DNA of 27,313 bases from CAZFLM01 sp964519955. Its GTDB lineage: Bacteria; Armatimonadota; Chthonomonadetes; Chthonomonadales; CAJBBX01. The notes under the pieces were generated by a model. That model worked only from the letters and a program-made list of their open reading frames with translations, made no database searches and was not told the origin of the DNA. Position 1 is the stretch's first letter, and the number at the start of each line of letters is the position of its first letter. A program made the translations under genes and the position numbers. The DNA is taken from NCBI GenBank assembly GCA_964519955.1, contig CAZFLM010000083.1, positions 1 through 27,313 on the forward strand, in the 5' to 3' direction. Below, piece after piece: positions 8,369-15,386 of the stretch.

Positions 8369-10396
8369 ATGCCGTACGACGACGTGAACCCACGCACGGC
8401 TGCCGACAGCCAGCCAGAGCCAACCGCGTCTGTGACATGCGATCGCGGCTTGACGCGACTGATGCGCAAGGCGGACCTGCCCGTTGTCGAGTACGAGCTG
8501 ACGATGGATGCGAAGCTCGTGCTCCGGGACGCCAACGCGGCGGCCGAAGCCGCACTGGGCATCGATCTGACCCGGCAGGCCGGGCTGGCTATCGAGCTGG
8601 TGTCCCCGGCCTTGGTGGGCACGCCGGTGATCGAGCGCTTGCGGCGGGTGGCCGAGACCGGTGTTCCGTACACCGGCGACATGGTGCTGACGCGGGATGG
8701 CGATACGCGGGTGCAGAATGCGTATCGCGTCAGCGTGTTCGAGGTGGCGCCGAGACGGATCGCGGGGGTGTTCGCGGATGTCGTCGAGCCCGTGCGGACG
8801 GAGCGAGTGCTCCGGCAGCTCGTGGCGGCCAGCGCATCCCCGGCTGGGCCCGACTTCCTGAACGACCTCACGCGATCCCTCAGCAGTGTGCTGAACGCCG
8901 ACGCCGTGATTGTGGGCGAACTCCTGCCCGACCCGCCGGCGCGCATCGCAGCCATCGCCATCGCGCTGGACGGGGTGGCGTCGGGTGGCATCTCGTGCGA
9001 GGTCGCCGACTCCCCGTTCCGCGACGTGCTTGCCCACGGCGTGCATGTCGTCCCCTCCGGGCTCTGTGAGCAGTATCCGCGCGACGTGCTCATCCAGGTG
9101 ACTCAGTGCCAGGCGGGTGTCGGGTGCTGCCTCTACGGCTCGGGTGGCCAGATCATCGGCGTGGTGGCCGCGCTGTTCCGATCGGCCATCGACGACGACG
9201 AAGCGATCAGCGCCGTGCTGCGCATCGTGGCGGCGCGGGTGGCCGGCGAGGTGGAGCGTGCGCGCACGGACGCGGCGCTGCGGGCGAGCGAGCGCCAGTT
9301 CCGCGCGCTGATCGAGAACTCGTCCGACATGACGGTGGTCGTCGACTTCAGCGGGCAGATCGTGTTCGAGAGCGCATCGGCCGGCCGTCTGCTGGGCTAT
9401 GCGACTGGCGGCCTCCTTGGGCGCAACGCGCTCGATCTCATCCACCCGGACGATGCCGAGGAGGTGCGGATTCGTCTCGTCGATCTGGCGCGGGCCGAGG
9501 GCCCCGGGTCGGCCGTCGAGGCGCGCGTTCGCTGTGCCGACGGCGCGTGGGCCTGCCTGGAGTTCGTGGGGCAGAACCTGATCACCGATCCAACCGTGCG
9601 AGGCTTCTTGCTCTCCGGGCGCGACGTGACGGAGCGGCGGCGCGCGGAGGAGGCCCGGCGAGTGAGCGAGGCGCGCATCCGGAGCTTCTTCGACTCGCCA
9701 ATGGTGGGCGCGGCGATCTGGCTGCCGGAGGGGCCCTGCGTGGAGGCGAACGGCCGGTTCTGCCGCATGCTGGGCTACGAGCGCGAGGAGCTGCTCCGCA
9801 TGACGTGGATGGAGGTGACCCACCCGGACGACCTGGCCGCGGAGATGGGCAAGCAGCGGTCGGTGGGGTGGGGCGCCGCGGAGTCTTGCACCCGCGAGAA
9901 GCGCTACGTGCGACGCGATGGCTCGGTGGTGGACGCGCGTGTCTACACCGGATGCGTGCGGCGGCCTGACGGCAGCGTGGATCACTACGTCTCGGTGGTG
10001 GAGGACCTGTGCGAGCGGCGGTGGCTGGAGCAGGAACTCCGGCTGAGCGAGGAGCGCCGGCGGCAGTTGGTGGAGGCGTCGAACGACTGCCTCTGGGAGA
10101 TCGACGCGCAGGGCCTGTTCACGTTCTGCAGCCACCATGTGCGCGACATCCTCGGATACGAGCCGGACGAGCTGATCGGGCAGCGGCCGACGCGCTTCGT
10201 CGCGAGCGAGGAACTGGAGCGGCGGGGCGCGCAGTTCGGGCAGATGCTCGGTTCCGGTGGGACCTTCAAGGGGCTCCGCTGCCTCACGCGCCACAAGGAT
10301 GGATCGGTGCTGCAGGTGGAGATCAACGCGACGCCGTTTCTGGGCGCGGACGGGCGCCTTGCGGGCTACCGCGGCGCCTTGCAGCGGGCGGCCTGA
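8369..10396 (+). CDS. PAS-GAF-PAS-PAS-PAS sensory protein without output domain (paralogue 1)
   Basis: A 675-aa soluble protein. The start at 8369 has GGAG at 6-bp spacing and makes the N-terminus align residue for residue with the next gene. Domains: divergent PAS about 38-142 (LPVVEYEL, VLRDANAAAE); GAF about 145-300 (VLNADAVIVGEL, VGCCLYGSGGQIIGVVAALF); PAS 305-425 (IENSSDMTVVVDFSG, LLGYATGGLLGRNALDLIHPDD, ending in DVTERR); PAS 430-550 (MLGYEREELL, VTHPDD, EKRYVRRDGS); PAS 555-672 (ILGYEPDELIGQ, RHKDGSVLQVE). It stops right after the last PAS: there is no His box, HATPase, GGDEF, EAL, PP2C or HTH, and no membrane segment. It is therefore probably a protein-protein signalling component, or it needs a separately encoded effector. 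It is a neighbour and near-duplicate of the gene at 10666. Confidence 0.92.
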   Translation: MPYDDVNPRTAADSQPEPTASVTCDRGLTRLMRKADLPVVEYELTMDAKLVLRDANAAAEAALGIDLTRQAGLAIELVSPALVGTPVIERLRRVAETGVPYTGDMVLTRDGDTRVQNAYRVSVFEVAPRRIAGVFADVVEPVRTERVLRQLVAASASPAGPDFLNDLTRSLSSVLNADAVIVGELLPDPPARIAAIAIALDGVASGGISCEVADSPFRDVLAHGVHVVPSGLCEQYPRDVLIQVTQCQAGVGCCLYGSGGQIIGVVAALFRSAIDDDEAISAVLRIVAARVAGEVERARTDAALRASERQFRALIENSSDMTVVVDFSGQIVFESASAGRLLGYATGGLLGRNALDLIHPDDAEEVRIRLVDLARAEGPGSAVEARVRCADGAWACLEFVGQNLITDPTVRGFLLSGRDVTERRRAEEARRVSEARIRSFFDSPMVGAAIWLPEGPCVEANGRFCRMLGYEREELLRMTWMEVTHPDDLAAEMGKQRSVGWGAAESCTREKRYVRRDGSVVDARVYTGCVRRPDGSVDHYVSVVEDLCERRWLEQELRLSEERRRQLVEASNDCLWEIDAQGLFTFCSHHVRDILGYEPDELIGQRPTRFVASEELERRGAQFGQMLGSGGTFKGLRCLTRHKDGSVLQVEINATPFLGADGRLAGYRGALQRAA

Positions 10397-10455
10397 ACGC
10401 GAGAGTGCGGGAAGCGGGCCGGCCGAGTGCGGGGTGTGGTTCGGGATCGCATTGT

Positions 10456-10500
10456 CCGACAACTAGAGTGCGGCATCCGGGTGTCTCCCCGGACGCCGCA
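10456..10500 (+). promoter_or_regulatory. CCGACAACTAG element, copy 3, with strong hairpin
   Basis: CCGACAACTAG at 10456-10466 is followed 2 bp later by a 13-bp stem, TGCGGCATCCGGG (10469-10481) / CCCGGACGCCGCA (10488-10500), with one A-C mismatch and a 6-nt loop. It lies in the 269-bp gap between the two PAS genes. The stem starts 73 bp after the first PAS stop and could be its terminator, though no T tract follows, or it could be a leader structure of the second gene, whose ATG is 165 bp further on. Confidence 0.5.
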
Positions 10501-10665
10501 TGGCGCCGCGGCCCGGTGATGTGTGTTGCTGCCTTCCGTGCCGCGCTCCCCGTAGCTCGGCCGCGATGTACGAGCGCGCGGCCTGGGCAGTCCTCGTCGA
10601 GCATGCCCCCGAGACTAACGTTCGCAACCAGCAGCCCATCCTGAGGGCGGCAGAATGGCCACAGC

Positions 10666-12690
10666 ATGGTTCGTGAGGATAGTCAGGCAATGCCGATCCG
10701 GCCAGTGGCCGTGAATGGAGCCGGGGCGCAGGAGTGCCGCCCATCGCTGGCTCGCGCGATGTGGCTGGCAGAGGTGCCCGTCATCGAGTTCGAGCTGGAT
10801 GCCGATGGGCGTCTTGTTCTGCGCGACGCGAACCCGGCTGCCGAGGATGCTCGGCTGGTCGACCGGGCGGATCAGATCGGACTGGCGATCGAGGAGGCCT
10901 ATCCGGCGCTAACCGCGGACGAGGTCGGCCGAGCGAAGCGCGTCGCCGCGGGCGGGGGCGTCTACTCGTCCAGCGTCGCGCGCGGGCCGCAGCACGGCAT
11001 CGTTGGTGAGAGGATCTACCATGCGAGCCTGTTCCAGACCGCGCCGAACTGGGCCGCGTGCGTGTTTGCCGACGTGGGGGAGCGGGTGCACGCCGAGCAG
11101 GTGCTGACGCAACTGGTGCGGGCAAGCTCGGCGGCCAACGGCCCCGACCTGATGCGCGACCTGACACAGTGCCTGTCGCAAGCGCTGTCGGCGGACGCGG
11201 TGTTCGTCGGGGAGATCGTGCGCGAGGCCCCTCACCAGATGGCGGCGATTGCGCTGGCGATCGAAGGGGCGACCACGGACGGCGTCGTCTTCGAGATCGA
11301 CCGGTCCCCCTGTGGCGACGTGCTGGAGCGCGACATCTGCTGCGTTCATTCGGGAGCCTCGGAGCAGTACGGCGATGACGTGCTGATCCAGGTCGCCCAG
11401 TGCGAGGCGTTCGTCGGCGTTCCGCTGCAAGGGTCCGATGGGCAGGCGCTCGGAGTGATGGCTGCGCTGTTCTGCCGCCCGCTGGATGAGCCGGAGGCGA
11501 TCGCGTCGGTGCTGCGCATCGTGGCGCCGCGAGTGGCCGGCGAGATCGAGCGGACTCGGGTCGAAGAGGCGCTTCGCGAGAGCGAGCACCGCTTCCGCAC
11601 CCTGATACAGAACTCGTCCGACGTGACTGCCGTGATCGACTACAGCGGCGTCATCCAGTTCGAGAGCCCGTCCGCCACCCGGGTGCTGGGCTACGAACCG
11701 GGGGGGCTGGTGGGCAAGAGCGGGCTGGAACTCCTGCATCCGGACGACCTGGCGCCGATGCAGGCTCGTCTGGTCGATCTGGCGCGCCGCGAGGGATCGA
11801 AGAAGCCCGTCGAGGTGCGGCTGCGCCACCACGATGGATCGTGGGTCTACGTCGAGATCATGGGCGAGAACCTGCTGCACGACCCGGCGATCAAGGGCTT
11901 CCTGCTGACCTGCCGCGACGTGACGGAGCGGCGCGAGGCGGAGCACGCCCGGATGGAGAGCGACGACAGGGTCCGCAGCTTCTTCCAGGTGCCCATGGTG
12001 GGCGCGGCGATCTGGCTTGCGGATGGCCGCTGCGCGGAGGCGAACAGCCGCCTCTGCGAGATGCTGGGGTACCGGCAGGACGAGCTGATCGGGGCGCCGT
12101 GGCAGCGGTTCACGCATCCCGACGATGTCGAGGCCGAGAGGCAGGTGCTCGAGGACGCGAGGGGCGTTGAGTTCGGGTCGATGACGCGCGAGAAGCGCTA
12201 TGTCCGAAAGGACGGCAGCATCCTGAACGCTCGCGTCTACACGGGGCGGGTGCGCGGCGTGGGCGGGGCCGCGGATCACTACGTGTCGGTGGTGGAGGAC
12301 CTGGGCGAGCAGCGCTGGCTGGCGCAGGAGCTGCGCGCGAGCGAGCAGAGGTACCGCCAGGTGGTGCTGGCGTCGAACGACTGGGTGTGGGAGGTCGATG
12401 CTGACGGGCGGTATACGTACAGCAGCGGGCATGTCGCGGATCTGCTCGGCTACGATCCGAGCGAGATCATCGGCGTCTGCTGCATGGATCTGATGCCACC
12501 CGAGGAGGGGAACAGGGTCCGCGCGGTCCACACGGATCACACGCGCAGCCACGAGCCATTCCGCGGGTTCGTCAACCTCGTCCGCCACAAGGATGGGCAT
12601 CTGGTCACGCTGGTCACCAATGGCGTGCCGTTCTTCGACCAGGATGGTCGGCTCGCGGGCTACCGGGGCACGAACCGGTTGGCTCCATGA
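10666..12690 (+). CDS. PAS-GAF-PAS-PAS-PAS sensory protein without output domain (paralogue 2)
   Basis: A 674-aa protein, colinear with the preceding one with almost no gaps; by eye more than half of residues agree in the GAF and later PAS segments. Domains: PAS about 38-140 (VPVIEFEL, VLRDANPAAE); GAF 145-300 (LSADAVFVGEI, VGVPLQGSDGQALGVMAALF); PAS 305-424 (IQNSSDVTAVIDYSG, VLGYEPGGLVGKSG, LLHPDD, CRDVTERR); PAS 430-550 (MLGYRQDELIG, FTHPDD, EKRYVRKDGS); PAS 556-672 (LLGYDPSEIIG, VRHKDGHLVTL). It too ends after the final PAS with no effector domain. ATG 10666 matches the paralogue's N-terminal length; an alternative ATG at 10690 has a GAGGA upstream. The GAF cysteines of paralogue 1 (GCC) are GVP here, so the two may sense different ligands. 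Confidence 0.92.
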   Translation: MVREDSQAMPIRPVAVNGAGAQECRPSLARAMWLAEVPVIEFELDADGRLVLRDANPAAEDARLVDRADQIGLAIEEAYPALTADEVGRAKRVAAGGGVYSSSVARGPQHGIVGERIYHASLFQTAPNWAACVFADVGERVHAEQVLTQLVRASSAANGPDLMRDLTQCLSQALSADAVFVGEIVREAPHQMAAIALAIEGATTDGVVFEIDRSPCGDVLERDICCVHSGASEQYGDDVLIQVAQCEAFVGVPLQGSDGQALGVMAALFCRPLDEPEAIASVLRIVAPRVAGEIERTRVEEALRESEHRFRTLIQNSSDVTAVIDYSGVIQFESPSATRVLGYEPGGLVGKSGLELLHPDDLAPMQARLVDLARREGSKKPVEVRLRHHDGSWVYVEIMGENLLHDPAIKGFLLTCRDVTERREAEHARMESDDRVRSFFQVPMVGAAIWLADGRCAEANSRLCEMLGYRQDELIGAPWQRFTHPDDVEAERQVLEDARGVEFGSMTREKRYVRKDGSILNARVYTGRVRGVGGAADHYVSVVEDLGEQRWLAQELRASEQRYRQVVLASNDWVWEVDADGRYTYSSGHVADLLGYDPSEIIGVCCMDLMPPEEGNRVRAVHTDHTRSHEPFRGFVNLVRHKDGHLVTLVTNGVPFFDQDGRLAGYRGTNRLAP

Positions 12691-12697
12691 CCGCGAA

Positions 12698-12727
12698 GGG
12701 CGGCGGGCCACAATGGCCGCGCCGCCC
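12698..12727 (+). terminator. Stem-loop after the second PAS gene
   Basis: GGGCGGCG (12698-12705) pairs with CGCCGCCC (12720-12727), and inside it GGCC (12706-12709) pairs with GGCC (12715-12718) around loop ACAAT. This makes a 12-bp stem with one bulged G, 7 bp after the stop codon. No T tract follows. It probably serves the convergent pair. Confidence 0.5.
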
Positions 12728-12741
12728 TCTGGGCATGATGA

Positions 12742-12763
12742 CCCCGCGTCTGCCGCCGCGGGG
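12742..12763 (-). terminator. Stem-loop after the Gfo/Idh/MocA gene
   Basis: CCCCGCG (12742-12748) and CGCGGGG (12757-12763) flank an 8-nt loop directly after the - strand stop codon at 12765-12767. It is a perfect 7-bp G/C stem without T tract, a candidate 3'-end structure. Confidence 0.45.
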
Positions 12764-12764
12764 C

Positions 12765-13979
12765 CTACCCCTCGAACGGGAACTGCGGGATCTTGAGCAG
12801 CTCGCCGCCCTTCAGCGCGGACTTGTGCGCAACGATGCCGCCGACGGTCATCGCCAGGGCCTGGCCCACGTCGACCAGCGGCTTGCGGTTGGCCAGGATG
12901 GCCTCCACGAACTCCGACATCAGGTACCCGTGCGATCCGCCGTGCCCGCCGGCTTCCACTCCCGGCGGGAGCGGGGGCTTCTCCGGGATCGGCACCGCCG
13001 TCGGATCGCCCTCGGTCTGGTAGCGGCCGTAATACGTGCCCTTCTGCGTGCGGATTCGACCCTTCTCGCCGGAGTCGCCCGGGGTGTCCCAGCTCACCGC
13101 CATGCGGGCCATCCCGCCTTCACCGGTGCGGAACAGCGCGACCTCGGTGCCGAACGGGTTCTTGTAGCGGTTGGCCGTGGGCGCGAACTTGGCGACGATG
13201 CTCGGGATGCCCATGCAGCAGACCTCGGTGAAGGGCTGGCCGGTCACTCCCACGTAGTAGGCGTTCGAGTGGGTGGGGTACCACTGCGGCGGCAGGCCGA
13301 TGCGCCACCCCTTGTACGAGTCGATCTGCTCCACCGAGAAGTGGTAGTACTCACCCTCCGAGTAGATCACCTTGCCGAGATTGCCCGCCTGGTACATGCC
13401 GCGCATCGCGAAGACGTCGTCGTGGAAGTAGGACGTCTCGAACAGCATGTACTTGCGGCCGGTCTTCTTCACCGTCTTGTACAGCTCCTCGGCCTCTTCG
13501 AGCGATCCGAACACGGCAGGTACCGCGGATGCGACGTCCTTGCCGGCCTTCATCGCGGCCACGGCAAGGCGGCAGTGGCTCGGGGCGTCGGTCGCGATGA
13601 AGATGGCTTCGAGCGAGTCGTCCTTGATCATCTCCTCGCACGAGGGGTAGGTCTTGGTGCAGTTGCAGATCTTCGCCAGTGCCTCGCACCGGTCGGGGAA
13701 CAGGTCGGTGACGGCGGCGACGGTCACGTTGGGGTGGCTCTGGAACCCGAACGCGGCGCCGAACTGGCAGACCCCGTAACCGGCGATGCCGACGCGGATC
13801 TTCCGATCCGAGATGGGCTTCCACACTTTCCAGCCTGCGGTGTCGGTCTTGGCCTGCTCGAAGCCCTGTATCACCGTCTTCTCCTGTGCCTGGGCGGACT
13901 GCTGGAACCCGAGGACCGCCGCGCCTGCACTCAGGCCGATCCCCTTGATGAACGTGCGTCGTGTTGCATCGGTGCTCAT
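12765..13979 (-). CDS. Tat-exported Gfo/Idh/MocA-family oxidoreductase
   Basis: A 404-aa protein; ATG at 13979 with AAGGAG at 6-bp spacing. A twin-arginine signal (RRTFIKGIGLSAGAAVLGF, 7-25) predicts export in folded, cofactor-loaded form. The Rossmann NAD(P)-binding motif is VGIAGYGVCQFG (63-74); the C-terminal alpha/beta domain includes HGGSHGYL (346-353). Family members oxidise or reduce sugars and inositols, and the GH109 branch hydrolyses glycosides through an NAD+-dependent redox step. The usual EKP lysine motif is replaced: the equivalent segment reads ASAVPAVFG, so the classic catalytic Lys is absent, as in several secreted subfamilies. It is monocistronic, with convergent PAS genes on one side and a 339-bp gap on the other. 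A sugar substrate is inferred. Confidence 0.9.
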   Translation of the reverse strand: MSTDATRRTFIKGIGLSAGAAVLGFQQSAQAQEKTVIQGFEQAKTDTAGWKVWKPISDRKIRVGIAGYGVCQFGAAFGFQSHPNVTVAAVTDLFPDRCEALAKICNCTKTYPSCEEMIKDDSLEAIFIATDAPSHCRLAVAAMKAGKDVASAVPAVFGSLEEAEELYKTVKKTGRKYMLFETSYFHDDVFAMRGMYQAGNLGKVIYSEGEYYHFSVEQIDSYKGWRIGLPPQWYPTHSNAYYVGVTGQPFTEVCCMGIPSIVAKFAPTANRYKNPFGTEVALFRTGEGGMARMAVSWDTPGDSGEKGRIRTQKGTYYGRYQTEGDPTAVPIPEKPPLPPGVEAGGHGGSHGYLMSEFVEAILANRKPLVDVGQALAMTVGGIVAHKSALKGGELLKIPQFPFEG

Positions 13980-14002
13980 GGCGTCTCCTTACGTCGCGGG
14001 TT

Positions 14003-14019
14003 CAGCGTCGTACCCGCAC
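14003..14019 (-). promoter_or_regulatory. GTGCGGGTACGACGCTG element upstream of the oxidoreductase
   Basis: On the - strand this reads GTGCGGGTACGACGCTG, ending 23 bp before the ATG at 13979. It is a degenerate match to GTGCGG(G)TATAACACT seen at 26103-26117 and 27212-27227. AACTAG also occurs just upstream (14025-14030, - strand). Possible promoter or operator. Confidence 0.35.
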
Positions 14020-14105
14020 ATTGCCTAGTTCGCCGCAGGCGTCCGCATCCCCTCGTCAGCGGCGATGCCGATCGCGCTGCCGGCGTCTCCGGCGCGATCA
14101 CGCCC

Positions 14106-14146
14106 AAACGGGCCCATGCGGACGCCCGTTTAGCGTTTCTTTAGCG
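14106..14146. repeat. Inverted repeat plus 11-bp-phased direct repeats
   Basis: AAACGGGC (14106-14113) and GCCCGTTT (14124-14131) form a perfect 8-bp inverted repeat with a 10-nt loop. Overlapping its right end, TTTAGCG occurs twice (14129-14135 and 14140-14146) with a 4-bp spacer. The + strand then reads like a terminator with a T-rich tail, but no + strand gene lies upstream except the PAS gene, already followed by its own stem. In the - direction it sits about 130-165 bp upstream of the oxidoreductase start, where it could be an operator. The remainder of the 13980-14318 gap holds nothing else I can name. Confidence 0.5.
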
Positions 14147-14266
14147 GTGGGCCGCTAGAATGGCCGTACGTTCGCCGCCGGCCGGCCGCCGTTCCATGCC
14201 GAGCGCACATGGGTCTGCCTACCTGTGAGCGTCCGTGGGACTTGGCCGCCCGGCTCCCCCCCACCG

Positions 14267-14312
14267 TCCGCCTGCACCTCATGCCCGCGAGGGCGAGGTG
14301 CAGGTGAGCGGA
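14267..14312 (-). terminator. Long inverted repeat after the nitrilase-like gene
   Basis: CCTGCACCTC (14271-14280) pairs with GAGGTGCAGG (14295-14304), extended inside by GCCC/GGGC around loop GCGA and outside by TCCG (14267-14270) / CGGA (14309-14312). It starts 6 bp after the stop codon at 14319-14321 in the - direction. It is very stable, but a T tract is missing. Confidence 0.5.
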
Positions 14313-14318
14313 CCCCGC

Positions 14319-15386
14319 CTACTTGCTCCACTGCGGCCGGTTGCCGTGCCGCGCCTTCTGGGGCTCGGGCGCCTTCCCCGCGCGCATCCGCTTGTACACG
14401 GCGCGGTGCCGGTTGTGGTACTCCGCGGTGCTCTCCACGCCGAACTCGTCCTGCAGGGCCGCGCACGTGATGGCCGGGTCCACCGGCTCGATCACCGTAT
14501 GCGAGCAGCCCGGATCCCATGTTCTGAGGTCCACCTTGCGCCCGTAGGCCGCGCGGATGCGATCGGCCACCCCCATGTTCCAGTCCCAGTGGTACACGAG
14601 GTGATCGAGGTTCACGTCGCGGGAGACGATCTGGCTCGCGTCGGTGGTCTCGACCAGGATCTCGCCACAGGGGTCGACGATCCGCGATCGGCCGGAGCGC
14701 GTGGACGACATGACGTAGGCGTGGTGCAGGTACGCGTAGACGCGCAGCGGGAAGCCGCCGTCGTAGGCGGAGGGCCACAGGATGAGGCGCGCCCCCTTCT
14801 CCGCGAGGGCTTGCCAGTTCTCCGGGAAGCCGATGTCGAAGCAGATCTGGATGGCGATGCGTCCAAAGTCGAGGTCGAACACCGGCAGCTCGTTGCCCGG
14901 CGTGATGCCGTCCTCCAGCACCGAGTAGTCGTAGGCGGTGGTGACCGGGCAGTGCTTGCGGTAGACGCCGAGCACGTCGCCCGAGCGGTCGAGGACGACG
15001 GCCGAGTTGTAGATGCGCCCGCCTTCGCGCGTGTGGATGGGGCACACGACGTAGCAGCGGCTCTCGCGGGCCCTGCGGGCGCACGCGCCGATCGTCGGGC
15101 CGTCCAGGGGTTCACCCGTGACGGCGGGCCTGTCCGCGACCCCGGTGGCGGTGAACGCTTCCGGCAGGCACACGAGGTCCGGCTTCAGCTCGAGGGCCTC
15201 GTCGAGGCGGGCCAGCATGTACTCGCGGTTGGCCTCCACGGTGGGGGCGCCGTGGCCGTTCTGGCAGACTGCGGCGATTCGTGCGCGCGTGGGCATCGGT
15301 CTCCTCCTTGCTGGGGCCTGCAGTGCGAGCGCCGCGGCGGCCGCCTGCCCCACGAACGCGCGGCGGGTGGTGGGGTGGCTACACAT
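14319..15386 (-). CDS. Nitrilase-superfamily carbon-nitrogen hydrolase with Tat-like leader and a second internal start
   Basis: 355 aa from ATG 15386, which has GGAGGA 8 bp upstream and overlaps the preceding stop by 8 bp (ATGTGTAG), suggesting coupled translation. The catalytic triad of the CN-hydrolase fold is complete: Glu76 (CLPEAF), Lys144 (YRKHCP) and Cys182 (QICFDIGFPE). The enzyme should hydrolyse an amide, nitrile or N-carbamoyl bond and release ammonia; the substrate is not evident. Residues 1-30 look like a twin-arginine signal (TTRRAFVGQAAAAALALQAPA). However, a second in-frame ATG at 15296 (Met31) has a near-perfect AAGGAGG 6 bp upstream and would give a 325-aa cytosolic enzyme starting MPTRARIAAVCQNG. 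A C-terminal extension after residue 285 is longer than in minimal family members. Confidence 0.9.
   Translation of the reverse strand: MCSHPTTRRAFVGQAAAAALALQAPARRRPMPTRARIAAVCQNGHGAPTVEANREYMLARLDEALELKPDLVCLPEAFTATGVADRPAVTGEPLDGPTIGACARRARESRCYVVCPIHTREGGRIYNSAVVLDRSGDVLGVYRKHCPVTTAYDYSVLEDGITPGNELPVFDLDFGRIAIQICFDIGFPENWQALAEKGARLILWPSAYDGGFPLRVYAYLHHAYVMSSTRSGRSRIVDPCGEILVETTDASQIVSRDVNLDHLVYHWDWNMGVADRIRAAYGRKVDLRTWDPGCSHTVIEPVDPAITCAALQDEFGVESTAEYHNRHRAVYKRMRAGKAPEPQKARHGNRPQWSK
15297..15309 (-). promoter_or_regulatory. Internal Shine-Dalgarno for a second start of the nitrilase-like gene
   Basis: On the - strand AAGGAGGAG (15309-15301) precedes ATG 15296; AAGGAGG to ATG spacing is 6 nt. 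In the longer frame these bases encode three consecutive arginines as AGG AGG AGA, codons unusual in a GC-rich genome where CGC/CGG dominate, which suggests selection for the ribosome binding site. Confidence 0.55.

Noticed and set aside
8198..10462. A 754-codon open frame on the - strand opposite the first PAS gene
   Set aside because: The + strand product has five recognisable sensory domains; the antisense frame has none and is His/Arg-rich, typical of a shadow.
12687..14144. A 485-codon + strand frame opposite the oxidoreductase
   Set aside because: The - strand has a Tat signal, a Rossmann motif and a ribosome binding site; the + frame is low-complexity and has no homology signature.
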